Shown: positions 1 to 8,685, numbered from the stretch's first letter. The stretch: 64,000 bases of DNA from Bacteroidales bacterium UBA2287 (GCA_002345675.1 DDWL01000061.1:39956-103955), one strand, 5' to 3'. Program-made: numbers and translations. Notes: generated by a model from the sequence alone, not told the origin.

Positions 1-33
1 TGCGTATAATTGCAAAAAATTTCAGAGCAGTTT

Positions 34-390
34 ATGGAAAAAAGAAGACTTGTTATCGATTACAAAAATTTAAGCCCCGAGTTATTAGCTTCTTTGAAGT
101 TAAAATATCCTCATGGATACCAAAACTTTGTTATGAAGGTTTCGAAACCTAATGGCGATTTCTTTTACGCGATTACTTTAGATACAGCTGATGCAAGTTA
201 CCTTGTAAAAGTTCCTGTTAAAATCGATACTAAAATTAAGGATGAAGACGACGAAAAAGCTCTCTTCTCTGAAAGTGACGATATTGGAACATCAGAAGAT
301 TCATTTCCAGAAGAAGAAGCTGAGGATAAGGCGGACGATTACGGCGATGAAGCCGACAGCGGAGACGCTGATGAAGATGATGATATTTAG
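34..390 (+). CDS. Conserved hypothetical protein with acidic tail
   Basis: Function is not recognised. The 118-residue product has a compact N-terminal half (about residues 1-75, beginning MEKRRLVIDYKNLSPELL) and a C-terminal third made almost wholly of Asp, Glu, Ser and Ala. The order suggests a small folded domain with a disordered acidic tail, as in some nucleic-acid or histone-mimic accessory proteins, but that is inference. I start it at the ATG at 34; an in-frame TTG at 10 is possible, and an in-frame TAA at 7-9 excludes any longer form. It converges with the gene at 392, with only one base between the stop codons. Confidence 0.6.
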   Translation: MEKRRLVIDYKNLSPELLASLKLKYPHGYQNFVMKVSKPNGDFFYAITLDTADASYLVKVPVKIDTKIKDEDDEKALFSESDDIGTSEDSFPEEEAEDKADDYGDEADSGDADEDDDI

Positions 391-391
391 G

Positions 392-1264
392 CTAAAGGTC
401 TATTTTTAGTTTAGGCTTTCCTTTTCTAAACCCAATAACCCGGCATAAAACCCGGGTTTTTTCTTTTAATAGTATCTTATCGGGTTCTGTGATGGGAACA
501 CCAATTTTAGCTCCTCTATTATCGTTAACAACTACAATTGGCTCACCACTTGCCTCGCTTTCTTCAAAGAAACTAATCGTGAATTCGTACAGTTCGCCCA
601 GATTATAAAATGGATTCTTGGGTTCTACCTTTAAAAATCCATCTTCGTTAATCCCTAAAACTTTGGCTTCGACTTCATTACCAATAGTAAAGCCGTAATT
701 AAGGTAATGCCTAACCTTTAATTCGGCCTTCGGAAACGAATTGGATTTTAAAATATATACATCTTCGTCGAAATTGTTTTTAACTACTGCTGTAACTAAA
801 AAAACTAACGATTTGCCTATTAAGTAATCAAAACGGCTGCGGTTATCATCAGTAACACTTAGGATGGGCTTTCCCTTCTTAACTTTAAGTACTTTTAAAT
901 TTATTTCACTTAAATTACCCTTAACAGTAATTCTTTCGGGAATTTCAACCTTAATTTCGTTTGCAAAGCAATCGGATACAGTTATAAATGAATTATCGTG
1001 GTCAACAATTGGAAAATCGTATGTTAACCCTTCAACATAAATTGGATGTTTTGGCTCGAGAAATACGTTACCAGTGCAATTAACCCTATCGATACGACAA
1101 ATTATTGTGGTTCCAATTTCTATTTTGTAATACTTATAGGTTTCGTAAGGGAGTAACAGCCTTCGGGTTGATGAATGGCGTAGCACATAAAAGAATCCTT
1201 CGTCGGGTAATTCGGCAAGTTTAATTACTTGAAAGTCATGCTCCTCTCCCTCAATAAATTTCAT
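392..1264 (-). CDS. Predicted OB-fold/S1-like repeat protein
   Basis: The 290-residue protein is all-beta in character and appears to contain four related segments. Two carry nearly the same pattern, LEPKHPIYVEGLTYDF near residue 70 and VEPKNPFYNLGELYEF near residue 215; two others end in KGKP(I/K)L (near residues 132 and 284). Stretches such as TIICRIDRVN, VEAKVLGINEDGF and RVLCRVIGFRKGK resemble the first strands of S1/OB-fold RNA-binding domains. No signal peptide or membrane segment is visible, so it is probably cytoplasmic and may bind RNA; this is inference from pattern only. It lies 34 bp downstream of pyrD on the same strand and could be cotranscribed. Confidence 0.55.
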   Translation of the reverse strand: MKFIEGEEHDFQVIKLAELPDEGFFYVLRHSSTRRLLLPYETYKYYKIEIGTTIICRIDRVNCTGNVFLEPKHPIYVEGLTYDFPIVDHDNSFITVSDCFANEIKVEIPERITVKGNLSEINLKVLKVKKGKPILSVTDDNRSRFDYLIGKSLVFLVTAVVKNNFDEDVYILKSNSFPKAELKVRHYLNYGFTIGNEVEAKVLGINEDGFLKVEPKNPFYNLGELYEFTISFFEESEASGEPIVVVNDNRGAKIGVPITEPDKILLKEKTRVLCRVIGFRKGKPKLKIDL

Positions 1265-1298
1265 ACCCCCTACCCTTTTTTTTGCACTATGTATTGAA

Positions 1299-2342
1299 TT
1301 ACAGTTGCTTACTATTTATAATTGCATTGCAAATTTGCTTCACAATTTCTGGCCCTTCGTAAATAAAGCCTGTATAAACCTGAACCAGCGAAGCACCTGC
1401 TTCTAATTTTTCAATTGCATCGGTTGGGCCCATTACCCCTCCTGAGGCAATAATAGGCAGTTTTCCTTGTGTTTTATGGTGAATGTGCCGAATTACTTCA
1501 GTTGAACGGTTTGAAAGCGGAGAACCGCTTAAACCGCCATTTCCAATTTTGGTTACCTTTTCGGGAGGAGTTACTAAATTGCTTCGCGAGGTTGTTGTGT
1601 TTGTCGCGACAATTCCATCGACTCCAACGCTCATTACTATTTCGATTGTTTCGTCGATTTGGCTAAAGCTTAGGTCGGGTGAAATTTTTAGAAGCACTGG
1701 TCGATATTGGGCTTGTTCGTTTCGGTAAGTACAAATAGTTTGAAGAATATTCCGCAGCGAGTCTCTGTCTTGCAAATCCCTTAAATTGGCAATATTAGGG
1801 CAGCTAATATTAACTACAAAGTAGTCGACATGGTTGTAAATCTCCTTAAAGCAAAGAATATAATCGTTTATGGCAAGTTCGTTGGGTGTTGCAGTATTCT
1901 TACCAATGTTACCTCCAACTACTACGTTGCTCGGTTTCCTTTTGCTAAGCTTCGATTTAGCTGAGTTAAGCCCCTTGTTGTTAAAGCCCATTCTATTTAC
2001 TAGCGCTTTATCCTTTACCAGTCGAAACGATCGGGGCTTTGGATTGCCAGGCTGTGGTTTAGGAGTAATTGTACCAACCTCGATAAACCCAAAGCCAAAA
2101 GCGCTAAAGTCCTTGTAAAGTTCAGCATTCTTATCGAAACCAGCTGCAAGACCAATGGGGTTTTTGAATTTCAAACCAAATACCTCGCGTTCGAGAATGG
2201 GGCTTGACTTAGAAAATAAGCTGCTAACTAAAAATTTAAACCCAGGAATTCGAAAAGATGTTTTTATTGCGCCTGCAACAAGTGAATGAATTCGTTCGGG
2301 ACTAAGCTTGAACAGCAGGGGACGAATAATATGCTTGTACAT
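1299..2342 (-). CDS. pyrD: Dihydroorotate dehydrogenase, class 2-like
   Basis: Oxidises dihydroorotate to orotate in pyrimidine synthesis using FMN. The 347-residue product has the class 2 N-terminal helical extension (MYKHIIRPLLFKLSPERIHS) that normally docks the enzyme to the membrane quinone pool, then the FMN barrel with NPIGLAAGFDKN, VGTITPKPQPGNPKPR, NRMGFNNKG and IIASGGVM. The position of the class 2 catalytic serine holds Cys181 in NISCPN, as in class 1 enzymes. I start at the ATG at 2342, not the upstream in-frame ATG at 2387: a near-perfect Bacteroidota promoter occupies 2357-2387 and the homologous family start is MYK-IIRP. Five prime leader would be very short. Confidence 0.93.
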   Translation of the reverse strand: MYKHIIRPLLFKLSPERIHSLVAGAIKTSFRIPGFKFLVSSLFSKSSPILEREVFGLKFKNPIGLAAGFDKNAELYKDFSAFGFGFIEVGTITPKPQPGNPKPRSFRLVKDKALVNRMGFNNKGLNSAKSKLSKRKPSNVVVGGNIGKNTATPNELAINDYILCFKEIYNHVDYFVVNISCPNIANLRDLQDRDSLRNILQTICTYRNEQAQYRPVLLKISPDLSFSQIDETIEIVMSVGVDGIVATNTTTSRSNLVTPPEKVTKIGNGGLSGSPLSNRSTEVIRHIHHKTQGKLPIIASGGVMGPTDAIEKLEAGASLVQVYTGFIYEGPEIVKQICNAIINSKQL

Positions 2343-2356
2343 TGTAAGTGTTTTTG

Positions 2357-2387
2357 CAAAACTACAATATTGCAAAAACATTCGCAA
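2357..2387 (-). promoter_or_regulatory. Bacteroidota-type promoter for pyrD
   Basis: On the minus strand this reads TTG, 20 bases, TAGTTTTG, which matches the TTG-N19/21-TAnnTTTG consensus of the primary Bacteroidota sigma factor. Transcription would start around 2350, a few bases before the chosen pyrD start codon. Confidence 0.65.
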
Positions 2388-2396
2388 GCTTTGAAG

Positions 2397-2843
2397 TTAC
2401 CCGGGCTTATATTCCGTAAACGTCTTATCGCTGTAAAATATGAGCACACGGTCGACCTGCTTTTCGTTTAACGCATTCTCAGGGACTTTAGAAATTGGAA
2501 CCACATTTACGGGTTCAGGAGCATTATTAACTTTTACCTCCTTATTAGTATACTCAGGTAGTGGAGAACTTGAAACCATTGATGGTACTGATGGAGACTG
2601 AGGAGTTTGATCGAATAGATTGGTTTGCACTGGTTTACGGTACATATCGCCAGTTCCCATCATAAGCCAATCGACGCTAATATGAGGAAACTTCTTAATA
2701 ATAAGCTGAATAACATCGAACGAAGGTTTGTTTCGACCCGAAAGCATATGCGATATTGAGCTTCGCTGAACACCAATGATTTCGGCAAACTTAGAGGGCG
2801 ATAGTTTCTCGGAAGTAATAAGTTTAGTTAATCGATCCTGCAT
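2397..2843 (-). CDS. XRE-family HTH transcriptional regulator
   Basis: The first 65 residues form a Cro/C1-type helix-turn-helix: LSPSKFAEIIGVQRSSISHMLSGRNKPS, followed by the Bacteroidota-typical VDWLMMGTGDMYR. The rest (residues 70-148) is Pro/Ser/Val-rich and looks like a flexible linker, ending in a short conserved-looking segment VDRVLIFYSDKTFTEYKP. It is a cytoplasmic DNA-binding protein; the target is unknown. It sits upstream of pyrD on the same strand, but pyrD has its own promoter in the gap. The promoter and several related palindromic sites at 2884-2972 just upstream suggest that it regulates itself. Confidence 0.85.
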   Translation of the reverse strand: MQDRLTKLITSEKLSPSKFAEIIGVQRSSISHMLSGRNKPSFDVIQLIIKKFPHISVDWLMMGTGDMYRKPVQTNLFDQTPQSPSVPSMVSSSPLPEYTNKEVKVNNAPEPVNVVPISKVPENALNEKQVDRVLIFYSDKTFTEYKPG

Positions 2844-2862
2844 CGGGTTTTATTTAATGCTA

Positions 2863-2893
2863 CAAATGTAAATCAAACAATTTATGTTTACAA
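2863..2893 (-). promoter_or_regulatory. Promoter for the XRE regulator
   Basis: The minus strand reads TTG, 20 bases, TACATTTG, a full match to the Bacteroidota promoter form. The predicted start is about 12 bases before the ATG at 2843. The -33 element overlaps an ATGTTTACAA site related to the nearby operator-like repeats. Confidence 0.65.
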
Positions 2894-2972
2894 AATAATC
2901 AGTAAGCAATATGTAAACTTTAGTGATTACATATGTATACGGATATTTGTACTCATTTAATAGTTTACATAT
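2884..2972. promoter_or_regulatory. Candidate operator cluster
   Basis: Four related sites occur within 89 bases: ATGTTTACAA (2884-2893), ATATGTAAAC (2909-2918), the perfect palindrome TACATATGTA (2928-2937), and GTTTACATAT (2963-2972), the exact reverse complement of the second. This spacing and symmetry next to an XRE gene and over its promoter suggest autoregulatory binding sites. No protein binding is shown by the sequence itself. Confidence 0.45.
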
Positions 2973-3982
2973 TAAAACAAGGAATAGATGTTGCAGAATT
3001 GCCTTTGATTGAAAAGTGCTTACCTAACTTGTCGCTATAGTTTCGAAAAATAAAGGTGATTTTAGCAATAATTATTTCTGAATTAGCAATTCGTAATGCT
3101 TTAGCCGCCATTAACAACTAATAAGCCTATAAATAGCTTGAAAGCGCATGAATTAAAATGCAATAATATTGAGGTTGAACAACTTTAGTTGAAGATGAAA
3201 TTCGTTCCAATTAAGCTGTTTCTAAAATAAGTATAACCCTATTAAACAGCATAAAGTATATGCTTTCTCGTTCTAATCCCACACATTATTGCCTTTAAAA
3301 GCCAAAATATTAGATTATGCCAAACAATTTAGTAAGTTATTGTATTATTGAATTTTAGCATGCTATGCATTAAATTAAAATTGATACCATACGCTATTAA
3401 GTACTGGTATTCATATAAATACAATAATAATACGTAATGATATGCCTATGCAATACACAATATTTATGATAATCTTATACATTGAATTTAAGTAAATTTT
3501 ATAAGTAACTAATATAGAGTTAAATATAATATTAAGTTGTGCACACATGACACATCAACTAATATTTAGCCATAGGTGATTTTTGGTGCGGTTGCATAAT
3601 GTAATCAAGATATAATTTCGATAGGAATGGTGTTATCTGTGAGCATGAATTACCATACATTAGTCGTTGTTATATGTAGAACAACCAAATGTTTACACAT
3701 ACATACAGTGTTCTTGTGAACAACTACTATTTTTTTTGTTATTCTAAAATGCTAGGGATATTTGAAGCAAATGAAATTTATTAAACCAGATATACTAAGG
3801 AAATGCTGTTAATGAAAAGAGAATTTAACGGCTAAGCACTGTATGATAGTTATTTAAGAGCAATATTGGTACAAAAAAAAGTAACCACTCTACTCCCATT
3901 CGAAGTTAAGTGGCTACAGCAATTGTTATACTAAAAAGTATTTAACATAAATAAGGAACGAGATTCCTTAAAATTTTAAAAG
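2973..3982. other. AT-rich stretch without genes
   Basis: About 1 kb of very AT-rich DNA with no open frame of useful length on either strand, no recognisable protein remnant and no strong hairpin. It may include the upstream regulatory region of an element outside the known features, or be decayed sequence. Confidence 0.5.
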
Positions 3983-4378
3983 AAAAAGCAGACCTATAAG
4001 CCGGGTTCTGTTCTGCAAACGAATTTACAGCTTCTACCATTAATCTAGGTTTATTGTTGCCAATAAACTCGAGCGACCTACCCTTCGTAACTTTAGCGAA
4101 CTAAATCCAGACGAGCCGCCCGGTAATTCCGGCTAACCGAAATAATTACGATATACATGGTCTTACACCCCATGAGACGTACGGCTCTCGCTGTTGCCAA
4201 CGAGACCGGTGGGCTCTTACCCCGCCTTTTCACCCTTACCAACCCCCGAAGGGCTTGGCGGTCGTTTTCTGTTACGTTGCTATGCTCTCACGAACATTTT
4301 CCCGTTAGGAAACATGGTGCCCTGTGGTGCCCAGACTTTCCTCCCTGTCGAAACAGAGCGGTAGAACGGTCTGCTTTT
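3983..4378 (-). ncRNA. rnpB: RNase P RNA, bacterial type A
   Basis: Catalytic RNA that trims the 5' leader of pre-tRNAs. Read on the minus strand, the 5' end is AAAAGCAGACCG and contains GAGGAAAGTCTGGGCACC (canonical GAGGAAAGTC-GGGC), and the 3' end contains AGAACCCGGCTTATAGG followed by GGTCTGCTTTTT. The end sequences AAAAGCAGACC and GGTCTGCTTTTT pair as helix P1. Length of about 396 bases suits type A. The sequence carries a T in GTCTGGGC where many species have C. It stands alone, with an AT-rich gap downstream and a promoter -7 element just upstream. Confidence 0.95.
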
Positions 4379-4384
4379 ATGCTA

Positions 4385-4392
4385 CAAAGGTA
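4385..4392 (-). promoter_or_regulatory. -7 element for rnpB
   Basis: The minus strand reads TACCTTTG, matching TAnnTTTG, seven bases before the predicted RNA 5' end. No clear TTG lies at the usual -33 distance. The element falls between rnpB and the 3' end of the DUF2027-Smr gene. Confidence 0.5.
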
Positions 4393-4416
4393 GTGCAATA
4401 AGTTTTAAATACTCTG

Positions 4417-5514
4417 TTATCGAAGAAAAACCATGGTTGCACCATATCCGTACTCGCGAAACGAGGCATCCTGATACCTTAGTTTTGGGTAACTTTTTGC
4501 AAGCTCTTTAAGAACTTCGTGTTTTAGCTTACCATTTCCAACTCCGTGAATAAACACAATTTTCTTCGACTTGGAGTTTAAGGCTGTATCGAGCGAAACC
4601 TTAAATCGTGCCATTTGTATATCGAGCATTTCGGTTGGCGAAAGATTCGATGTGCTGTCGACAAGTTCGTGAATATGCAAATCGACTTCTACAATTTCAT
4701 CGTCATTTTCGACCTTCTTTTCTGGAATTGGCTTAATATCCTTACTTAAAATAGATTCGCTTATTGCTTCACTAGTTAACGATTTAAGAACTTCCTCTTT
4801 TTTACTATCGGCTATTGAAACTATCATAGCGCTTTCGTCGAAAAAGTCGTTCTCGGTGTAGCTCCCTTTTCGATAGAACTTGGCAGGATTTATGGCTAAA
4901 TCGTAATACTCGGGTTGGTGCGGTTTGTATGCAGTATTTTTAAAAAACAGAATCTGGAAATTAAGCGTTAGCTCAGCGTTTAGGTCATTTTTCGATATTG
5001 TAGCTATTTCCTCCTTTGAATCGGAATATAGAAATCCTGCCTTTAAAGGAATTACGGTATCCTTTTCCCATTTCGAAACTACGTAAAAAAGTCGGTACGG
5101 GCTATCGTTAATAAGGTGAAGTGCTTGATCGGAGTCGCCAACATTACTCTGATTTGTGGGCACAAAGGCTGCAAATAGTCCTAACAATTCGCCTTTAGGA
5201 TCAATTTCGCCGGTCTTTTCGGAGTAATTAATTGAAACCTCAGGACTCTCGCTTATTTGTTCAGGTACTGGAGCAATACTTTGGGCTGATGCCTTTTTTC
5301 TGTTACCCGTTTCGGTATACTCATCCTCAGGAAGTGCCGCAATTAGCGTATGATCGCCTTTGTTGTCAACCATTATTACCTCAGTTTCGAGTACTGGAAT
5401 CTCAAAGCCATCTTGATTTGTAACTGCTATTGTTCGCTTATCGATTATTCGAGTAACTTTTCCTCCGCCAACGTCGTTTAGAAAGCGAACCCTGTCTCCT
5501 ACTTTGTATCTCAT
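4417..5514 (-). CDS. DUF2027 and Smr domain protein
   Basis: The 365-residue protein begins with a small SH3-like segment (MRYKVGDRVRFLNDVGGGKVTRI), continues with the beta-rich DUF2027 core, and ends with an Smr domain at about residues 275-365. The Smr motifs are visible: DLHIHEL, FIHGVGNGKL (HGxGxGxL) and YGYGATMVFL. Smr domains are nucleases or nucleic-acid binders, in MutS2 and in ribosome rescue factors, and the DLH and HGxGxG motifs are needed for cutting. No MutS domain is present. The DUF2027-Smr pairing is a known Bacteroidota architecture with no settled function. It is divergent from queA, and the two share a 76 bp intergenic region. Confidence 0.85.
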   Translation of the reverse strand: MRYKVGDRVRFLNDVGGGKVTRIIDKRTIAVTNQDGFEIPVLETEVIMVDNKGDHTLIAALPEDEYTETGNRKKASAQSIAPVPEQISESPEVSINYSEKTGEIDPKGELLGLFAAFVPTNQSNVGDSDQALHLINDSPYRLFYVVSKWEKDTVIPLKAGFLYSDSKEEIATISKNDLNAELTLNFQILFFKNTAYKPHQPEYYDLAINPAKFYRKGSYTENDFFDESAMIVSIADSKKEEVLKSLTSEAISESILSKDIKPIPEKKVENDDEIVEVDLHIHELVDSTSNLSPTEMLDIQMARFKVSLDTALNSKSKKIVFIHGVGNGKLKHEVLKELAKSYPKLRYQDASFREYGYGATMVFLR

Positions 5515-5572
5515 TATGTAATATGTTGTATTTCAGTTTATAGTTCAATTTTTTACTGCGTGCAAAATTAGC

Positions 5573-5580
5573 TATTTTTG
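5573..5580 (+). promoter_or_regulatory. Possible -7 element before queA
   Basis: TATTTTTG fits TAnnTTTG, but lies only ten bases before the first ATG and has no TTG at -33. If used, the queA message would be almost leaderless or would start translation further in. Confidence 0.3.
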
Positions 5581-5590
5581 CCGACAGTTT

Positions 5591-6835
5591 ATGTATGCAA
5601 ATCGTATCGGCCATTTAAATGACATTATTGTGTTAAATTTCCCCAAAGTTTATATTTCGGATTATAACTACAGCCTTCCCGACGAGCGGATTGCAAAATA
5701 CCCACTTGAGCAGCGCGATATATCGAAATTGTTGGTTTATAAGAATAAAACCATTACTGAACATACTTTTCGCAATGTAAGTGACCTAATACCTACCGAT
5801 AGCCTTATAGTATTTAATAACACCAAGGTTGTTCAGGCAAGGTTAAATTTTAAAAGAGAAACAGGCGCCAGTATCGAAGTTTTTTTATTGGAACCTATTA
5901 ATCCTGTTGATTATGCACAATCCTTTGCATCGACAAGTAATTGCAAATGGAAATGCATTGTTGGTAACTTAAAAAAGTGGAAAGGCGATATACTAAGGCT
6001 TGAAATTGATGGAACTTCGGCAATTCTTAATGCAGAAAAAGCAGGTATTAATGGTGAGGGAGTTGAAGTTGAGTTTAGCTGGAACGAAAACCTGTCGTTT
6101 GCCAGAGTAGTTGAAATTTGCGGCAAAGTGCCCATTCCTCCCTACTTAAATAGAAAAGATGAAGCAGTTGACAAAAGTCGTTACCAAACAGTTTACGCCC
6201 AACCCGAGGGTTCAGTAGCTGCACCAACGGCTGGACTTCACTTTACACCTGAACTTCTGCAAAAAATTAAACAAAATGACATTGAAACGGCTTCGGTAAC
6301 GCTTCACGTTGGTGCAGGAACTTTTAAACCAGTAAAAGCCGAAACCATTGTTGAGCACGAAATGCATACCGAGCATTTTTATGTAACAAAGGAACTGCTT
6401 CAAAGTATTTTAAGGAAAAAAGGAAAAATTTGCTCAGTAGGGACTACAACTTTACGTTCACTTGAGAGTATTTATTGGCTTGGCGTTAAAGTAAATATGG
6501 GTATCGATTTGGCAAATAGTTTACATGTTAGTCAATGGGAACCATACAATCTTCCCAGCAGAATTAGTGTCGACGAATCGATTAATTCACTGCTAAACTG
6601 GATGAAAGGTAATGAAAAGGATTTTTTTGAAGCGGCTACACAAATATGCATAGTTCCAGGCTACGATTTTAAAATTGTAAACACTCTCATTACAAATTTC
6701 CATCAGCCAAAAAGTACCCTACTTTTGCTCGTATCGGCTTTTGTGGGCGAAGATTGGAAGCGAATATACAGCTATGCTCTCGAAAACGACTTTAGGTTTT
6801 TGAGTTACGGCGATAGTTCAATGTTGATTAGATGA
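5591..6835 (+). CDS. queA: S-adenosylmethionine:tRNA ribosyltransferase-isomerase
   Basis: Transfers and isomerises the ribosyl part of S-adenosylmethionine onto preQ1-tRNA to give epoxyqueuosine. Family motifs run through the 414 residues: YSLPDERIAKYPLEQRDISK, LIVFNNTKVVQARL, GKVPIPPYLNR, QTVYAQPEGSVAAPTAGLHF, LHVGAGTFKPV and TNFHQPKSTLLLL. This is the longer form that occurs in Bacteroidota, with an insertion around residues 95-145. The first 18 residues before the conserved YISDYNYSLPDERIA region are poorly conserved in such proteins, so an internal start (for example GTG at 5630) is possible. No preQ1 riboswitch was recognised upstream. ygiQ follows 80 bp downstream on the same strand. 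Confidence 0.92.
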   Translation: MYANRIGHLNDIIVLNFPKVYISDYNYSLPDERIAKYPLEQRDISKLLVYKNKTITEHTFRNVSDLIPTDSLIVFNNTKVVQARLNFKRETGASIEVFLLEPINPVDYAQSFASTSNCKWKCIVGNLKKWKGDILRLEIDGTSAILNAEKAGINGEGVEVEFSWNENLSFARVVEICGKVPIPPYLNRKDEAVDKSRYQTVYAQPEGSVAAPTAGLHFTPELLQKIKQNDIETASVTLHVGAGTFKPVKAETIVEHEMHTEHFYVTKELLQSILRKKGKICSVGTTTLRSLESIYWLGVKVNMGIDLANSLHVSQWEPYNLPSRISVDESINSLLNWMKGNEKDFFEAATQICIVPGYDFKIVNTLITNFHQPKSTLLLLVSAFVGEDWKRIYSYALENDFRFLSYGDSSMLIR

Positions 6836-6851
6836 TTTCTTCACCACACGA

Positions 6852-6894
6852 TGCACATACCCCGATATCCCGATAGTTATCGGGAATCGGTGCA
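6852..6894. repeat. Palindromic intergenic element
   Basis: The core TCCCGATA-GT-TATCGGGA (6868-6885) is a perfect 8-bp hairpin, extended by CCGAT/ATCGG and TGCA(C)/(G)TGCA pairing outside it. It has no T-run, so it is a doubtful terminator; such CCCGATA/TATCGGG hairpins are scattered between genes in many Bacteroidota. Confidence 0.5.
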
Positions 6895-6915
6895 CAATAG
6901 CAAAAAATAAAAGGA

Positions 6916-8685
6916 ATGAAAAAGCAAGGAACATCGATGTTTTTACCCACTTCGAAGAAGGAGATGGATGCGTTGGGTTGGGAACAGGCCGATGTTATTT
7001 TGTTTACAGGCGACGCATACGTCGACCACCCTGCCTTTGGTGCTGCTGTTATTGGACGGATTCTTGAGCGTGAGGGTTTTAAAGTAGCAATAGTGCCACA
7101 ACCCAACTGGCGCGACGACCTAAGAGATTTTCGCAAATTGGGCACTCCCCGACTATTTTTTGCAGTAACATCGGGCAATATGGACTCGATGATAAACCAT
7201 TATACTGCAAATAAACGATTACGAAGCGACGATGCTTACACAGCAGGTGGCGAAGCTGGAAATCGTCCCGATTATGCTACAAAGGTTTACTCACAAATTA
7301 TTAAAAAAATGTTTCCAGAGGTACCTCTGGTTATTGGTGGCATTGAAGCTTCGCTTAGGAGGTTTACACATTACGATTACTGGTCGAACTCACTATTACC
7401 TGGCATTCTTACCCAAACTCAAGCCGATTTGCTAATTTACGGTATGGGCGAAAAGCCCATTGTTGAGCTGGCCAAGAGAGTTGCAGGTGGTGAATCGATA
7501 CAGAGCATTGTGAATTTACCCCAAACGGCATTTATTACTTCAAATAAGGATTTGTATTTAACTGATAGTAATAGTATTGTACTACATTCTTTTGAGAAAT
7601 GTTTAAAGGATAAACTGCTTTTTGGCGAAAATTTTAAGGTAATCGAAGAGGAATCGAATAAACAAAAATCGACTGTTTTAGTTGAAGAAGCCGAAGGCTT
7701 ACTCACGGTTGTAAATCCTCCATATGCGCCTGCAACCGAAACAGAAATGGATAGCTGGTTTAGTTTACCCTTTACACGGCTTCCGCACCCACGATATGGC
7801 AATAAAATTGTGCCTGCTTGGGAAATGATTAAATTCTCGGTTAATATTCATAGAGGCTGTTTTGGAGGATGTAGTTTCTGCACAATTTCGGCACATCAAG
7901 GGAAGTTTGTGGTTTCTCGCTCCGAAGACTCTGTAATGGAGGAAATAGAAAAAGTAACACAAATGCCCGATTTTAAGGGCTACCTCTCCGATGTTGGTGG
8001 CCCTTCGGCTAATATGTACGGAATGCGAGGTATTGATGAGCGAATTTGTGCCAAGTGCAAAAGACCCTCGTGTATTCATCCTGAGATATGTAAAAACCTA
8101 AATACCAGTCATAGCCGAATAGTTGGCCTATTTCAGAGAATTCGCACCTTAAAAGCCATTAAAAAGGCTTTTGTGGGCAGCGGAATACGCTACGACCTTT
8201 TTATTAATAAGACCGATAGCGTTTCGCAGCAGTACTTTAGCGATTTGGTTCGGTTTCACGTGTCGGGAAGGCTAAAAGTTGCACCCGAGCATACCGAAGA
8301 CCATGTTTTAATGGAGATGCGAAAGCCAAACTTCGAAATGTTTAAGAAGCTAAAACAGAACTTCGATAATATTAATCAGAAGTATACATTAAATCAGCAG
8401 CTTATACCCTATTTCATTTCAAGCCATCCCGGTTGCACATTGAAGGATATGGAGAACCTTGCAACAGAAACCCAGAAAATGAGGATAAACCTTGAGCAGG
8501 TTCAGGATTTTACACCAACTCCAATGACATTGGCCTCGACCATTTTTTATACTGGAGTTAACCCCTACACCAGCAAAAAGGTTTTTGTTGCTCGCGGCAA
8601 GGATGAAAAGTTGAAGCAGCGTAGCCACTTTTTTGGGGCAACTAACAAACCCACTACAAAACCAAAGTATTTTAAACGAAAATAA
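6916..8685 (+). CDS. YgiQ family radical SAM protein
   Basis: The 589-residue protein opens with the YgiQ N-terminal domain (FLPTSKKEMDALGWEQADVILFTGDAYVDHPAFG) and has the radical SAM 4Fe-4S motif CFGGCSFC (CxxxCxxC) at about residues 314-321. A further Cys-rich insert, CAKCKRPSCIHPEIC, may hold another metal site. The C-terminal region has PEHTEDHVL, QLIPYFISSHPG and QDFTPTPMTLAST, all standard for this family. The substrate and reaction of YgiQ proteins are not established. Start at 6916 begins just before the conserved N-terminus. It is probably in one transcription unit with queA, though a palindromic element lies between them. Confidence 0.92.
   Translation: MKKQGTSMFLPTSKKEMDALGWEQADVILFTGDAYVDHPAFGAAVIGRILEREGFKVAIVPQPNWRDDLRDFRKLGTPRLFFAVTSGNMDSMINHYTANKRLRSDDAYTAGGEAGNRPDYATKVYSQIIKKMFPEVPLVIGGIEASLRRFTHYDYWSNSLLPGILTQTQADLLIYGMGEKPIVELAKRVAGGESIQSIVNLPQTAFITSNKDLYLTDSNSIVLHSFEKCLKDKLLFGENFKVIEEESNKQKSTVLVEEAEGLLTVVNPPYAPATETEMDSWFSLPFTRLPHPRYGNKIVPAWEMIKFSVNIHRGCFGGCSFCTISAHQGKFVVSRSEDSVMEEIEKVTQMPDFKGYLSDVGGPSANMYGMRGIDERICAKCKRPSCIHPEICKNLNTSHSRIVGLFQRIRTLKAIKKAFVGSGIRYDLFINKTDSVSQQYFSDLVRFHVSGRLKVAPEHTEDHVLMEMRKPNFEMFKKLKQNFDNINQKYTLNQQLIPYFISSHPGCTLKDMENLATETQKMRINLEQVQDFTPTPMTLASTIFYTGVNPYTSKKVFVARGKDEKLKQRSHFFGATNKPTTKPKYFKRK

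Noticed and set aside
2343..2387. Upstream start for pyrD
   Set aside because: This stretch holds a near-perfect promoter and the conserved protein begins at the ATG at 2342.
3885..3925. Short 5S rRNA-like string CCCATTCGAAGTTAAG
   Set aside because: Only about 20 bases resemble 5S rRNA and the middle of the conserved loop is missing; the surrounding bases do not fold as 5S.
4157..4393. 78-residue open frame on the plus strand
   Set aside because: It is antisense to rnpB; its sequence is explained by the RNA structure and it resembles no protein.
5515..5590. preQ1 riboswitch before queA
   Set aside because: The 76-base region shows no hairpin and C-rich/A-rich tail of the preQ1 type.
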